From: an uncultured Clostridia bacterium
GTDB lineage: Bacteria; Bacillota; Clostridia; Christensenellales; Borkfalkiaceae
Length of the DNA stretch: 64,000 nucleotides
Direction of reading: 5' to 3'
NCBI GenBank assembly: GCA_947624965.1
Contig: CANQMN010000009.1
Coordinates: 1 to 64,000, forward strand
The notes beneath the pieces were generated by a model. That model searched no databases. It saw nothing but the letters and a program-made list of their open reading frames with translations, and had not been told where the DNA came from. Below are positions 27,224-36,002 of this stretch, piece after piece (within the stretch, counting starts at the first letter, position 1; each line of letters opens with the position of its first letter). Position numbers and translations under genes: made by a program.

Positions 27224-29185
27224 TTATTTTCTCATGCGTTTTTTGAGCTCCGCGATCGCCTCGCGGATCTCGATCGCCCGCTCGAAATCGAGCGCGTTGG
27301 ACGCCACCTTCATGAGCGCTTTCAGCTTCTCGATCTCCTCGGGGATATCCTTCGCCTTGATCTCCGCCGTCTTGGACGCCTTCCCCGTGATGGCGAGCGT
27401 AGACTTTACTTCCTTTACGATGGTCCGCGGCACGATGCCGTGCGCCGCATTGTACGCCTGCTGTTTGGCGCGGCGGCGGTTGGTCTCGCCGATGGCGCGC
27501 TCCATACTGCCCGTCATCTCGTCCGCATACATGACGACGCGCCCCTCCGCGTTCCGCGCCGCCCTTCCTATCGTCTGCACGAGGGAGGTCTCGCTGCGCA
27601 AGAACCCCTCCTTGTCCGCGTCTAAAATGGCGACAAGTTTGACTTCGGGAAGATCGAGCCCCTCGCGCAAGAGGTTGATGCCGCAGAGGACGTCGAACTC
27701 GCCCGAACGCAGCCCGTTCACGATGTCGATGCGCTCCAACGTGTCGATATCCGAATGCATGTAGCGCACTTTGACGCCGTTTTCCTTCATGTAATCGGTG
27801 AGGGACTCCGCCATGCGCTTGGTGAGCGTTGTAACGAGCGCCCGCCCGCCGCTCTTCACCGCCTCGTGCACTTCGGACAAGAGATCGTCGATCTGCCCCT
27901 TGGTGGGCTTGACCGTAACGGGCGGATCCAAGAGCCCCGTCGGGCGGATGAGCTGTTCGACGACCTGCCCCGCCTGCTCCAATTCGTAGGGCGCGGGCGT
28001 CGCCGAAACGCAGATGAGCTGCGGGATGCGCGCGTCGAACTCCTCAAACGTCAAAGGTCTGTTGTCGAACGCCGATTTCATGCGGAAGCCGTACTCCACG
28101 AGATTTATTTTTCTCGCCCTGTCTCCGTTGTACATCGCGCGGATCTGCGGAATGGTCATGTGGCTCTCGTCGATAAAGACGAGAAAGTTTTTCGGAAAAT
28201 AGTCGAGGAGGGTAAACGAGGGCTGTCCGGGGCTCCGCCCGTCGAAGTAGCGGGAATAGTTTTCGATGCCCGAACAGTACCCGATCTCCCGCATCATTTC
28301 GAGGTCGTGCTCCGTCCGCTGGCGGAGGCGCTGCGCTTCCAAAAGTTTGCCCGCGTCCTCGAACGCCTTTACCTCCCCTTCGAGGTCCTGCTCGATCATG
28401 GAGAGCGCGCAGGCGAGCCGCTCGCTTCCCACCGCATAGTGGCTGGCGGGAAAGACGACGGCGTGTTTGAGCTCGGAGACGATCTTGCCCGTTACGACGT
28501 CCTCCTCGCAGATGCGGTCGATCTCGTCGCCGAAAAATTCGACGCGGAGCGCGACCTCCGAATTGGACGCGGGGAAGATCTCGACGACGTCCCCCCGCAC
28601 GCGGAAGGTGGAACGCTTGAAATCGGTATCGTTGCGCGAATACTGGATGCCGATGAGGCGGGACAAAAGCTCGTTCCGCTCCATCTCCTGCCCCGGGCGC
28701 AGGGAGATGCCGAGGCGGAAAAACTCCTCGGGCGCGCCGAGCCCGTAGATACACGAGACGGAGGAGACGACGACAACGTCGTCCCGCTCGCCCAAGGAGC
28801 ACGTCGCGGCGTTGCGGAGCTTATCGATCTCGTCGTTCATCGACATGTCCTTCTCGATGTATGTATCCGTCGAGGGAATGTAGCTCTCGGGCTGGTAATA
28901 ATCGTAGTAGGAGACGAAATACTCCACCCTGTTCTCGGGGAAAAACGCGCGGAACTCGTTGCACAGCTGCGCCGCGAGCGTCTTGTTGTGCGCGATGACG
29001 AGCGTCGGTCTGCCCACGTTTTTGATGACGTTCGCCATCGTGAACGTCTTTCCGCTCCCCGTTACCCCCATGAGGACCTGCGTGCGGATGCCGTCCTCCA
29101 CGCCCTCCGTGAGCGCGGCGATCGCCTCGGGCTGGTCGCCCGTCGGCGCAAAGGGAGCATGCAGTTTGAAATCGTAATGTTCCAT
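27224..29185 (-). CDS. uvrB: UvrABC excinuclease subunit B
   Basis: This 653-residue DEAD-like helicase carries damage verification in nucleotide excision repair. It shows [10 protein letters not shown] (Walker A), the beta-hairpin [16 protein letters not shown] (motif II, residue ~335), QTIGRAARN (motif VI) and the C-terminal UVR domain ([21 protein letters not shown]) that binds Uvr[13 protein letters not shown] is the start; the ORF-track extension runs past the promoter. Its consensus promoter makes it the first gene of the uvrB-fusion-uvrA unit. Confidence 0.97.
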   Translation of the reverse strand: MEHYDFKLHAPFAPTGDQPEAIAALTEGVEDGIRTQVLMGVTGSGKTFTMANVIKNVGRPTLVIAHNKTLAAQLCNEFRAFFPENRVEYFVSYYDYYQPESYIPSTDTYIEKDMSMNDEIDKLRNAATCSLGERDDVVVVSSVSCIYGLGAPEEFFRLGISLRPGQEMERNELLSRLIGIQYSRNDTDFKRSTFRVRGDVVEIFPASNSEVALRVEFFGDEIDRICEEDVVTGKIVSELKHAVVFPASHYAVGSERLACALSMIEQDLEGEVKAFEDAGKLLEAQRLRQRTEHDLEMMREIGYCSGIENYSRYFDGRSPGQPSFTLLDYFPKNFLVFIDESHMTIPQIRAMYNGDRARKINLVEYGFRMKSAFDNRPLTFEEFDARIPQLICVSATPAPYELEQAGQVVEQLIRPTGLLDPPVTVKPTKGQIDDLLSEVHEAVKSGGRALVTTLTKRMAESLTDYMKENGVKVRYMHSDIDTLERIDIVNGLRSGEFDVLCGINLLREGLDLPEVKLVAILDADKEGFLRSETSLVQTIGRAARNAEGRVVMYADEMTGSMERAIGETNRRRAKQQAYNAAHGIVPRTIVKEVKSTLAITGKASKTAEIKAKDIPEEIEKLKALMKVASNALDFERAIEIREAIAELKKRMRK

Positions 29186-29234
29186 GGCGACCCGCTGCGC
29201 GCCCCGCACGGGAGCGCGAACAAACGTTTGAATT

Positions 29235-29263
29235 ATTGTATCGCTTTCCCGCGGATTTGTCAA
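29235..29263 (-). promoter_or_regulatory. Promoter of the uvrB operon
   Basis: TTGACA (29258-29263), 17 bp, TACAAT (29235-29240) on the minus strand, about 50 bp before the uvrB start. No clear palindromic SOS box (GAAC-N4-GTTC or CTG-N10-CAG) is visible within it, although GAACAAACGTTTG lies next to the -10. Confidence 0.85.
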
Positions 29264-29276
29264 CGGTTTTTGCGCG

Positions 29277-29648
29277 TCAAGCGAGCAAATTTTTGAGGAG
29301 GATGCCGACGACCGCCGAGAGCACGGCGAGCGCGACGGTAATGGCGACGCGGACGGCGAGCGAGCGTTTGCGGCGGCTGCCCTCCCGCTTGTAGCCGAGC
29401 CCCGCTTCCCGCATGTGGAACACATAGACGCGCTCCCCCTTGCGTTCGGAGGCGATGAGCTCGAAATAGCCGTCCAGTTCGAGCGCGCGGAGGGTGCGTT
29501 CCAGCTTGTCCTCGTCGAACCCCGCCCGCGGCGGAAGGAGGGCGAGCAGTTCGTAGGGGGAGGCGAGCATGCGCTCTCTGCCGCCCGCGAGGGTGAACAC
29601 GGCGTTCATCACCTCGTCCTCTCTGCGGTTGAGATTTTCGTTCAGCAC
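29277..29648 (-). CDS. Small membrane protein, N-terminal winged-helix-like (pair member 2)
   Basis: I do not recognise this 123-residue protein. Residues 1-75 are charged and helix-rich ([46 protein letters not shown]) and look like a winged helix. One membrane helix follows ([24 protein letters not shown]) after an Arg/Lys stop region, so it should be tail-anchored with the domain in the cytoplasm. The listed start is a GTG 12 bp after the upstream gene; an internal ATG (MNAVFTL) with GAGG before it is an alternative. It shares its layout with the next gene. Confidence 0.65.
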   Translation of the reverse strand: MLNENLNRREDEVMNAVFTLAGGRERMLASPYELLALLPPRAGFDEDKLERTLRALELDGYFELIASERKGERVYVFHMREAGLGYKREGSRRKRSLAVRVAITVALAVLSAVVGILLKNLLA

Positions 29649-29660
29649 GTTCCCGCCCCC

Positions 29661-30017
29661 TTAAAAAGCGAGGGCGAACAGCCACACGGCGAGCGCGCCC
29701 AAAAGAGAGCCGAAAAACGCGCCCAGCGCCGAAAACAGCGCGGCGTCGCGGCGTTGCCGCCCGCACGCGCGGCGGGCTTCCCGCTCGCGCGAGAAGTACG
29801 TTTTTCCCTCGGGAAGCGGACGCACGCAATACACGCCTTCCTCGGCATAGCGCACGTCCACGTATTTGTTGTCCTGCAAAAAACCGAGCATGCGGCGCAC
29901 GCCGTCGCCGTCCGTCGACGCGCATGCGGCAAGCTCCGCTTCATCCATGATCTTGTAATCCTCGCCGCGGCAATTCGACACGATCGCCGCGAGGAGAAGG
30001 CTCGTCTCCCTGTCCAA
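29661..30017 (-). CDS. Small membrane protein, N-terminal winged-helix-like (pair member 1)
   Basis: This 118-residue protein is not recognised. Residues 1-75 read like a winged helix (LLAAIVSNCRGEDYKIMDEAEL, VRRMLGFLQDNKYVDVRYAEEGVY) and end with a basic stretch (REREARRACGRQRRD), then one membrane helix (LFSALGAFFGSLLGALAVWLFAL) to the C-terminus. The layout equals that of the following gene (pattern DGDGV..L..L....YVDVRYAEEGVY versus [20 protein letters not shown]), so the two are likely paralogs. The start is TTG at 30017, just after an in-frame stop, with a weak GAAAG before it. Confidence 0.65.
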   Translation of the reverse strand: MDRETSLLLAAIVSNCRGEDYKIMDEAELAACASTDGDGVRRMLGFLQDNKYVDVRYAEEGVYCVRPLPEGKTYFSREREARRACGRQRRDAALFSALGAFFGSLLGALAVWLFALAF

Positions 30018-30077
30018 CTTCTTTCACCATCCGATGTTCCTATTATTCCCCGTTCGGGCAAGGAACATTCGGGGCGG

Positions 30078-31142
30078 TCAGGCGATGAACGGATTGAACC
30101 GATAGAATACGCCCGTGAAGGGCGCGGCGCGGAGCACTTCCGCGATCGAACGGATAATTTCCGCCACGGACTGTATGGGACCCGAGAGGAAGGAGAGCGT
30201 CCCCTCCCCGAGCGAATCGATGCCGCCGACCAGCGCTTCCAGCCCCGCCTGCAACCCGAACACGAACGCCGCCGCGACCACGTAGAAGATCACGGCAAGC
30301 AGAATGCCGAAAATCACATTGAGCGAGCGCAGGGAGTTGAGCCGCCGCATGCCGAGATTGACGAGCACGGTGAGCAAGACGACGACCGCAAAGAGCACCC
30401 AAAACACGAGCAGCCACACGATGAAGAAGGCGAACACCTGCGCGAAGAAGGCGTCCAGCCCGCCGAACAGCCCCTGCGCCACCGTGTTTTTGAAGGAGAC
30501 GAGGAAGGGAACTTCAAGCGTGAACCACGCCGCGCCGACGATCGCCGCCACCGTGAGCGCGATCGCAAACACCAGCCATATTGCGCGGAGGAGCCCCAGT
30601 TTGTAGCCCGCCTTCACGCAGAGCGTCAAAAATAAGATGAGGAGAAGATCGGGCGCATAGCTCCCCACCGTCTCCCAGAACGCGCTCGCATAGAAACTCT
30701 CCGCAAACGACGCCGCCCCCGGCGCGACCGCGGGGAGCAGGGCGAACCCGAACGCCGCAAGGACGGCGGCGTAGACCGCGAGGTCGAACACGGCGGTGAA
30801 CGCGCCGAGGATTCTGTCCGTCACCCGCCAAAACACATGCGCCTTGTTTCTGCGCGCGCGGATCGCGAAGCGCGCCACCGCGCACGCGCCGAGCACGAGC
30901 CCCTCGGCGAGCAAAAATCCGCCGACGGAGATCCCCGCCGCGAGCCATTTGTTATCCGACGGCACGAACCGCACAAGCAGGGTGAACGCGAACAGAACGG
31001 GGAGCTGGTATGCGAGCCAGCTCATGCGCGTGAACTTCTTGAACACGCCGTAGACGATCGCGAGCGCGACGAGGACCGCCGCGACGACGATCGTTATGAT
31101 GAGCGGCGTGGATAATGCGTTCAAATCGTTCGCTAACCCCAT
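30078..31142 (-). CDS. Polytopic membrane protein, CvpA-like C-terminus
   Basis: This 354-residue protein has about eight hydrophobic segments. Its last third (RLNSLRSLNVIFGILLAVIFYVVAAAFVFGL, ending RAAPFTGVFYRFNPFI) resembles the CvpA family, in which the tail reaches an 'NPF/NP' end. CvpA proteins are linked to colicin V export, envelope stress and purF context, but the biochemical role is unknown. GGGGGGACC precedes the ATG. It lies 13 bp after glnS on the same strand. The assignment to CvpA is tentative. Confidence 0.65.
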   Translation of the reverse strand: MGLANDLNALSTPLIITIVVAAVLVALAIVYGVFKKFTRMSWLAYQLPVLFAFTLLVRFVPSDNKWLAAGISVGGFLLAEGLVLGACAVARFAIRARRNKAHVFWRVTDRILGAFTAVFDLAVYAAVLAAFGFALLPAVAPGAASFAESFYASAFWETVGSYAPDLLLILFLTLCVKAGYKLGLLRAIWLVFAIALTVAAIVGAAWFTLEVPFLVSFKNTVAQGLFGGLDAFFAQVFAFFIVWLLVFWVLFAVVVLLTVLVNLGMRRLNSLRSLNVIFGILLAVIFYVVAAAFVFGLQAGLEALVGGIDSLGEGTLSFLSGPIQSVAEIIRSIAEVLRAAPFTGVFYRFNPFIA

Positions 31143-31155
31143 ACGGTCCCCCCCG

Positions 31156-32781
31156 TTACTTGTTGAAATTATCCTTCAAAGAGACGATCTCGGAGAGGCA
31201 CAGCTTGCCCCCGTCGCGGCAGGTCTTGTAATAGCCCGTCCGCAGCAGTTGGAACGCCTCCCCCTCCGCGCATTCGGCGAGATAGGGCTCCGCCTTCGCG
31301 GAAAAGATATGTTCGCTGTCCAAGACGATGCGCTCGGAAAAATCCTGCCCCGCGTAGTCCGCGTCGCGCAGGAGATGATCGTACTGTTTGAGCACGGCGT
31401 CCGCGCACGTTTCGGCGTTCACCCAGTGCAAAACGCCCTTCGCCTTTATCCCGCTCGTGTCGCTACCCGAACGGCTCTCGGGGAAGTACGTGCACTTGAT
31501 CTCCGTAACGTTCCCGTTTTCATCCTTCACCGCCTCGTCGCAGCGCACGATGTAGGCGTTTTTGAGACGCGCGTACCCGCCGAGCTTCAAGCGGTGGTAT
31601 TTGGGCGGCGGGTCGAGCGAGAAATCGGACCGCTCGATATAGAGCGTTTTGCCGAATCGCACCTTGCGCGTGCCCGCGCCCTCCTTCGTCTGGTTGATCT
31701 CGAAATCGACGTCCTCGCTCCCCTCGTAATTGACGATGGTAAGTTTGAGCGGGTCGACGACCGCCATCGCGCGCGGCGCGCTCGCGTTGAGAAAATCGCG
31801 CACGACCGCCTCGAAATAGCTTATCTCGCACTCCGACTGCGCCTTGGCGACGCCCGCGCGGGCGCAGAAATCCTTGATGGCTTCGGCGGGGATGCCGCGG
31901 TTGCGAAGCCCCGCGAGCGTGGGCATGCGCGGATCGTCCCATCCGTGCACCGAGCCCTCCTCCACGAGCTTTTTGAGATACCGCTTGCTCATCACGAGGT
32001 TGGTGAGGTTGAGCCGCGCAAACTCGATCTGCCGCGGCTTGGGGGAAAACCCGAGCGTGATGCCGACCCAGTCGTACAGCGGGCGGTGATCTTCAAATTC
32101 CAGCGTGCACAGCGAATGCGTTACGCCCTGCAAATAGTCGCAGATTGGGTGCGCGTAGTCGTACATGGGGTAGATGCACCACTTGTCGCCCGTGCGGTGG
32201 TGCGTCGCGTGCAGAATGCGGTAGATGACGGGGTCGCGCAAGTTGACGTTGGGCGACGCCATGTCGATCTTCGCGCGCAGACACTTCTCGCCGTCGGCGT
32301 ACTTGCCTTCCCGCATTTCGCGGAAGAGGCGCAAATTCTCCTCGGGCGTCCTGTTCCTGTACGGGCTCTCGACGCCCGGTTCGGTGAGCGTGCCGCGCGT
32401 CGCCTTGATCTCCTCGGGGGAGAGGTCGCAGACGAACGCCTTCCCCTCGCGGATGAGCTTTTCGGCGTATTCGTAGATGACGTCGAAAAAGTCGGAAGCG
32501 TAGACCTCCTTCTCCCACCGATAGCCGAGCCAGAGGATATCGCGGCGGATGGCGTCTACATACTCCGTCTTTTCCTTGGACGGATTGGTGTCGTCGAAAA
32601 AGAGGTTGCACGTCCCGCCGTACTTTTCCGCCGTGCCGAAGTTGACGAACATGCTCTTGGCGTGTCCGATGTGCAGATAGCCGTTCGGTTCGGGGGGGAA
32701 ACGCGTCTTGATCGCCGAGACCTTCCCCGCCGCCAGGTCTTCGTCGATAAACTGCTGGATAAAGTTCTCCGCCTCTGCCAT
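31156..32781 (-). CDS. glnS: Glutaminyl-tRNA synthetase
   Basis: This 541-residue class I synthetase charges tRNA-Gln directly. FPPEPNGYLHIGHAKS is the GlnRS signature with the HIGH motif, and VMSKRYL is the KMSKS equivalent. GCDVDFEINQTKEG-type (EDVDFEINQTKEG) and the two C-terminal anticodon-binding beta-barrels are in place. Most Firmicutes use GluRS plus GatCAB instead; a GlnRS gene in Clostridia is known but patchy and usually traced to transfer. GGAGGGATCC precedes the ATG. A TATAAT lies at 32829-32834, with no good -35. Confidence 0.95.
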   Translation of the reverse strand: MAEAENFIQQFIDEDLAAGKVSAIKTRFPPEPNGYLHIGHAKSMFVNFGTAEKYGGTCNLFFDDTNPSKEKTEYVDAIRRDILWLGYRWEKEVYASDFFDVIYEYAEKLIREGKAFVCDLSPEEIKATRGTLTEPGVESPYRNRTPEENLRLFREMREGKYADGEKCLRAKIDMASPNVNLRDPVIYRILHATHHRTGDKWCIYPMYDYAHPICDYLQGVTHSLCTLEFEDHRPLYDWVGITLGFSPKPRQIEFARLNLTNLVMSKRYLKKLVEEGSVHGWDDPRMPTLAGLRNRGIPAEAIKDFCARAGVAKAQSECEISYFEAVVRDFLNASAPRAMAVVDPLKLTIVNYEGSEDVDFEINQTKEGAGTRKVRFGKTLYIERSDFSLDPPPKYHRLKLGGYARLKNAYIVRCDEAVKDENGNVTEIKCTYFPESRSGSDTSGIKAKGVLHWVNAETCADAVLKQYDHLLRDADYAGQDFSERIVLDSEHIFSAKAEPYLAECAEGEAFQLLRTGYYKTCRDGGKLCLSEIVSLKDNFNK

Positions 32782-32828
32782 GGATCCCTCCGCGCGGCTT
32801 TGCCGCGCCCTGTAAAACGTACGAAATA

Positions 32829-32834
32829 ATTATA
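32829..32834 (-). promoter_or_regulatory. -10 box (TATAAT) of glnS
   Basis: TATAAT on the minus strand, 48 bp before the glnS start. The sequence about 17 bp upstream is a poor -35, so the promoter is only partly supported. Confidence 0.45.
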
Positions 32835-32918
32835 GCATATCCGCCGCAAAAATGATACACTTTCGCGCCTGTTTTTTGGATTTTATCTCCGAAACGTCTC
32901 GCTTTTTTGCGGAAAACA

Positions 32919-32927
32919 TGTTATAAT
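32919..32927 (+). promoter_or_regulatory. Extended -10 promoter giving a leaderless PAP2 transcript
   Basis: TGTTATAAT (TG at 32919-32920, TATAAT at 32922-32927) stands exactly 6 nt (TTCCCT) before the ATG at 32934. The -35 region is weak, as often with extended -10 promoters. No RBS fits between them. Confidence 0.7.
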
Positions 32928-32933
32928 TTCCCT

Positions 32934-33779
32934 ATGGAACAGACCATTCTCCGATTTTTTGAAAGCATGCGCTGTCCCGCCCTCGACGTCGTATTCGGCG
33001 TGTTCTCCCTCTTGGGAGAGGCGATGGTCGTCGGCGGCGTCGCCATCCTGCTCTTTTGGTTGCTCCCCGGGCAGGCGGGGGAGCGGATCGTCTGCACGGC
33101 GCTCACCTCCTTCCCGCTCAACGCGGCAATCAAATACTTCGTCGCCCGTCCGCGCCCCTTCGTCGCGGGCGCGGTGGAGTACCGCAAGCCCTTCCTCGCC
33201 GACGAACTCGATCCGTACGCGTCCTTCCCGAGCGGGCACACGCAGTCCTCTTCGAGCGTGCTCTTCCCCGCCGCCGCGACGCCGAAACGGCGGAAACCGC
33301 TGTGGATCGCGCTCGCCGCGGTCGCCGTGCTCCTTGTGATGTGCGCGCGCATGTACTTCGGCGCGCACTACCCGAGCGACGTTGTAACGGGGCTTGCGCT
33401 CGGCATCCTCGTTACGCTCGCGTGGAGCCTCGTATTCCGCTATGCGTACGGCGCGCGCTACTATGTTTTGGCGGCGTTCGCCCTCGTCTCCCTCGTCCTG
33501 TGCTTCTTTGCGCCCTCGCACGACTTCGTGCAGGCGGCGGGGCTCGTCTCGGGCGCGGCGATCGCGCTCGGCGCGGGACAATATCTCCGCAAGCCGCATG
33601 AGACGGGCTTTTTGCGCAGGCTGTGGCGCATTCCCGTGGGCGTCGCCGTCACGGGCGCGGTGTTTGCGCTCACACTGCTCTTCCCCGAGGAACTCGGCTA
33701 CAAATTGCTCAAATGGTTCCTGATCGCGCTCGCCGCGGGGCTCTTCTCCCCGCTCTGTTTCGACGCGCTGAAAATATGA
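32934..33779 (+). CDS. PAP2-family membrane phosphatase
   Basis: This 281-residue membrane protein has the three PAP2 motifs: KYFVARPRPF (KxxxxxxRP), SFPSGHTQS (PSGH) and RMYFGAHYPSDVVTG (SRxxxxxHxxxD-type, with R, H and D). Such enzymes remove phosphate from undecaprenyl pyrophosphate, phosphatidate or PGP. The length exceeds a plain BcrC/PgpB core (about 200), because extra helices follow the catalytic part. The start at MEQTILRF was chosen because no longer form has an RBS, and a -10 box lies 6 nt upstream, so the mRNA is likely leaderless. Confidence 0.88.
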   Translation: MEQTILRFFESMRCPALDVVFGVFSLLGEAMVVGGVAILLFWLLPGQAGERIVCTALTSFPLNAAIKYFVARPRPFVAGAVEYRKPFLADELDPYASFPSGHTQSSSSVLFPAAATPKRRKPLWIALAAVAVLLVMCARMYFGAHYPSDVVTGLALGILVTLAWSLVFRYAYGARYYVLAAFALVSLVLCFFAPSHDFVQAAGLVSGAAIALGAGQYLRKPHETGFLRRLWRIPVGVAVTGAVFALTLLFPEELGYKLLKWFLIALAAGLFSPLCFDALKI

Positions 33780-33790
33780 CCCGCGAACGC

Positions 33791-33819
33791 TTGACTTTGT
33801 CCGAAGAAACCGTTACTAT
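33791..33819 (+). promoter_or_regulatory. Promoter of glyQS
   Basis: TTGACT (33791-33796), 17 bp, TACTAT (33814-33819), about 26 bp before the ATG. GAGGTAAGGT is the RBS. No T-box-like leader fits in this short gap. Confidence 0.75.
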
Positions 33820-33844
33820 AAAGAACGAAAAAGCGAGGTAAGGT

Positions 33845-35215
33845 ATGGCAGAAGTTACGATGGAAAAGCTCGTCGCGCTGTGCAAAGCGCGCGGCATCAT
33901 CTTCCCCGGCTCCGAAATTTACGGCGGCATGGGCAACACGTGGGATTACGGTCCCGTAGGCGTGGAGATCAAGAACAACATCAAAAAGGCTTGGTGGAAG
34001 CGGTTCGTGCAGGAGAGCGACAACTCGTACGGCGTGGACGCCGCCATCCTCATGAACGCCCGCGTGTGGGAGGCGAGCGGACACACGACGTCCTTCTCCG
34101 ATCCCAAAATGGACTGCAAGAAGTGCAAGACGCGCCACCGCGCGGACAACCTCATCGAGGCGCATTCCAAGGGCAAGGTCAACCCCGACCTCATGACGAA
34201 CGAGGAGATGGAGACGTATATCCGCGAGCACGAGGTCCACTGCCCCGTGTGCGGCGGGTTCGACTGGACGCCCATCCGCACCTTCAATTTGATGTTCGAG
34301 ACCTCGCGCGGCGTCACCGACGAGAGCCAAAATAAGATTTATCTCCGCCCCGAGACGGCGCAGGGCGAGTTCGTCAACTTCCTGAACGTCCAGCGCACGA
34401 CGCGCGCCAAAGTGCCCTTCGGCATCGCGCAGATCGGCAAGGCGTTCCGCAACGAAATTACCCCCGGGAACTTTATCTTCCGCACGATAGAGTTCGAGCA
34501 GATGGAGCACCAGTGGTTCTGCAAGGAGGGAACGGACGGTCAGTATTACGCCGAATTCAAACAAAAGGCGATGCAATTTTTGCTCGATTTGGGCTTCAAG
34601 GCGGAACATCTCCGCTTCCACGACCACGACAAGCTCGCGCACTACGCAAAGGCGGCGTGCGACATCCAATACCTCTACCCCATGGGCTGGCAGGAGCTCA
34701 ACGGCATCCACAACCGCACGGACTACGACCTTTCCCGCCATCAGGAGTATTCGGGCAAGAGCCTGCAATATGTCGATCCCATCGACGGTTCCCGCTATAT
34801 CCCCTATGTCATCGAATACTCGATCGGCGCGGACAGACTCATGCTCGCCGTGCTCTCGGAGGCATACGAGGAGGAGACGCTTGAAGGCGGCGAGGTGCGC
34901 TCGGTGCTCCATTTCCACCCCGCGATCGCCGCATACAAGGCGGCGGTCCTGCCGCTCCAAAAGAACTTGAACGAGCCCGCGAAACAGCTTCTGCAAACGC
35001 TGAAAAAGAAATTCCCCGTCGCCTACGACGAGGCGGGCTCCATCGGCAAACGGTATCGGCGGCAGGACGAAATCGGGACGCCCTACTGCATCACCGTCGA
35101 TTTCGACACCTTGGAAAACGGCACCGTGACCGTGCGCGACAGGGACAGCATGGCGCAGATACGGCTGCCCATGGACGAGGTCGCCGCCTATCTCGCCGAA
35201 AAATGCGCGTTTTGA
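33845..35215 (+). CDS. glyQS: Glycyl-tRNA synthetase (dimeric, single-chain class II)
   Basis: This 456-residue enzyme is the alpha2-type GlyRS shared by many Gram-positives, archaea and eukaryotes, not the alpha2beta2 form. GIIFPGSEIYGGMGNTWDYGP is the N-terminal signature. A zinc-like insertion has CKKCKT and CPVCGG. Class II motifs 2 (FRNEITPGNFIFRTIEFEQMEHQ) and 3 (SIGADRLMLAVL) are present, and the C-terminal HGTP anticodon-binding domain ends the chain. It has its own promoter and terminator, with no T-box leader visible. Confidence 0.97.
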   Translation: MAEVTMEKLVALCKARGIIFPGSEIYGGMGNTWDYGPVGVEIKNNIKKAWWKRFVQESDNSYGVDAAILMNARVWEASGHTTSFSDPKMDCKKCKTRHRADNLIEAHSKGKVNPDLMTNEEMETYIREHEVHCPVCGGFDWTPIRTFNLMFETSRGVTDESQNKIYLRPETAQGEFVNFLNVQRTTRAKVPFGIAQIGKAFRNEITPGNFIFRTIEFEQMEHQWFCKEGTDGQYYAEFKQKAMQFLLDLGFKAEHLRFHDHDKLAHYAKAACDIQYLYPMGWQELNGIHNRTDYDLSRHQEYSGKSLQYVDPIDGSRYIPYVIEYSIGADRLMLAVLSEAYEEETLEGGEVRSVLHFHPAIAAYKAAVLPLQKNLNEPAKQLLQTLKKKFPVAYDEAGSIGKRYRRQDEIGTPYCITVDFDTLENGTVTVRDRDSMAQIRLPMDEVAAYLAEKCAF

Positions 35216-35223
35216 GAAAGAAG

Positions 35224-35263
35224 CGCCGCCCGACCGCATGATGCGGTCGGGCGGCTTTTTTTA
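35224..35263 (+). terminator. Terminator of glyQS
   Basis: GCCGCCCGACCGCAT pairs with ATGCGGTCGGGCGGC and is followed by TTTTTTTAT. It is also close to the end of the minus-strand ssb-like gene. Confidence 0.9.
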
Positions 35264-35283
35264 TCCGCTTTTTTTATCCGCTT

Positions 35284-35964
35284 TTATTCCGCGGCGTTCG
35301 GCATCGCGTAGAGGTCGAACTCCCCGTCCAAATCGAAGTTCCCTCCGTCGTCGAACGCGGCGAGTTTGGAGACGGAAACTTCGTATGCCGTCATCGTAAC
35401 CGCCTCCGTCTCCGAATACCGTTTTTGGTATTCGCGGCTCTGGATCCGCCCCGAAAGCGCGACCCTGTCCCCCACTTTCAGATTTTGCACGAAGCGCGCG
35501 TTCCTTCCCCATGCGATGCAGGGGATATAGTCGGACTTGTTGTACGCGCGGTTGACGGCGATGAGAAGATCGGCGATCTCGCGGTTGAACGGCGTCGTCC
35601 GATAGACGGGCGGCTTGCAGATGTAGCCCGAGAGCACGATGGAGTTGGGGTTGCGCGAGGGCGCCGCCTCCACGATCTCGCGCACGAACACCGTGAGCAT
35701 GAGCCGCGAGCGACCCCCTTCCAGCTTGTTGTAACTTCGGAACTGCCCCAGCGCGCAGACGGTGCTCCCCACTTTCAGATCGTGTCCCTGGATGAGCCGC
35801 TCGGAGATGGTGACGGGAAGAATATCCGCCTGCCCCGAAAGGCGCATCACTTTGACGAAGAGTTCGTAAAATCCCTCGCCGTACACTTCGTGCGAGAACG
35901 TCGCTTCCGTCGCGATCTCGCCCATAAAGTAGACCCTGTTGTTCTTTTCCGAATTGTAGTCCAT
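35284..35964 (-). CDS. Double-OB-fold single-stranded DNA-binding protein
   Basis: This 226-residue protein contains two OB-folds. The first (residues 8-110, RVYFMGEIATEATF to LMLTVFVREIV) and the second (residues 115-205, NSIVLSGYICKPPVYRTT to VTMTAYEVSVSKL) both follow the SSB/PriB pattern. The second has IPCIAWGRNARFVQNLKVGDRVALSGRIQSREYQKR, as in SSB. The tail is acidic (DDGGNFDLDGEF) but lacks the usual DDDIPF tip. Bacterial SSB normally has one OB-fold per chain and works as a tetramer. The main ssb gene between rpsF and rpsR is not here, so this may be an accessory SSB. GGAGG precedes the ATG. Confidence 0.78.
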   Translation of the reverse strand: MDYNSEKNNRVYFMGEIATEATFSHEVYGEGFYELFVKVMRLSGQADILPVTISERLIQGHDLKVGSTVCALGQFRSYNKLEGGRSRLMLTVFVREIVEAAPSRNPNSIVLSGYICKPPVYRTTPFNREIADLLIAVNRAYNKSDYIPCIAWGRNARFVQNLKVGDRVALSGRIQSREYQKRYSETEAVTMTAYEVSVSKLAAFDDGGNFDLDGEFDLYAMPNAAE

Positions 35965-36002
35965 ATATACCTCCGAGTATTTCCGTGTTTGCCGAGTATA
36001 GA

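Noticed and set aside
29221-29263. SOS box at the uvrB promoter
   Set aside because: GAACAAACGTTTG-like bases lie near the -10, but the spacing does not match the Gram-positive LexA site CGAACN4GTTCG.
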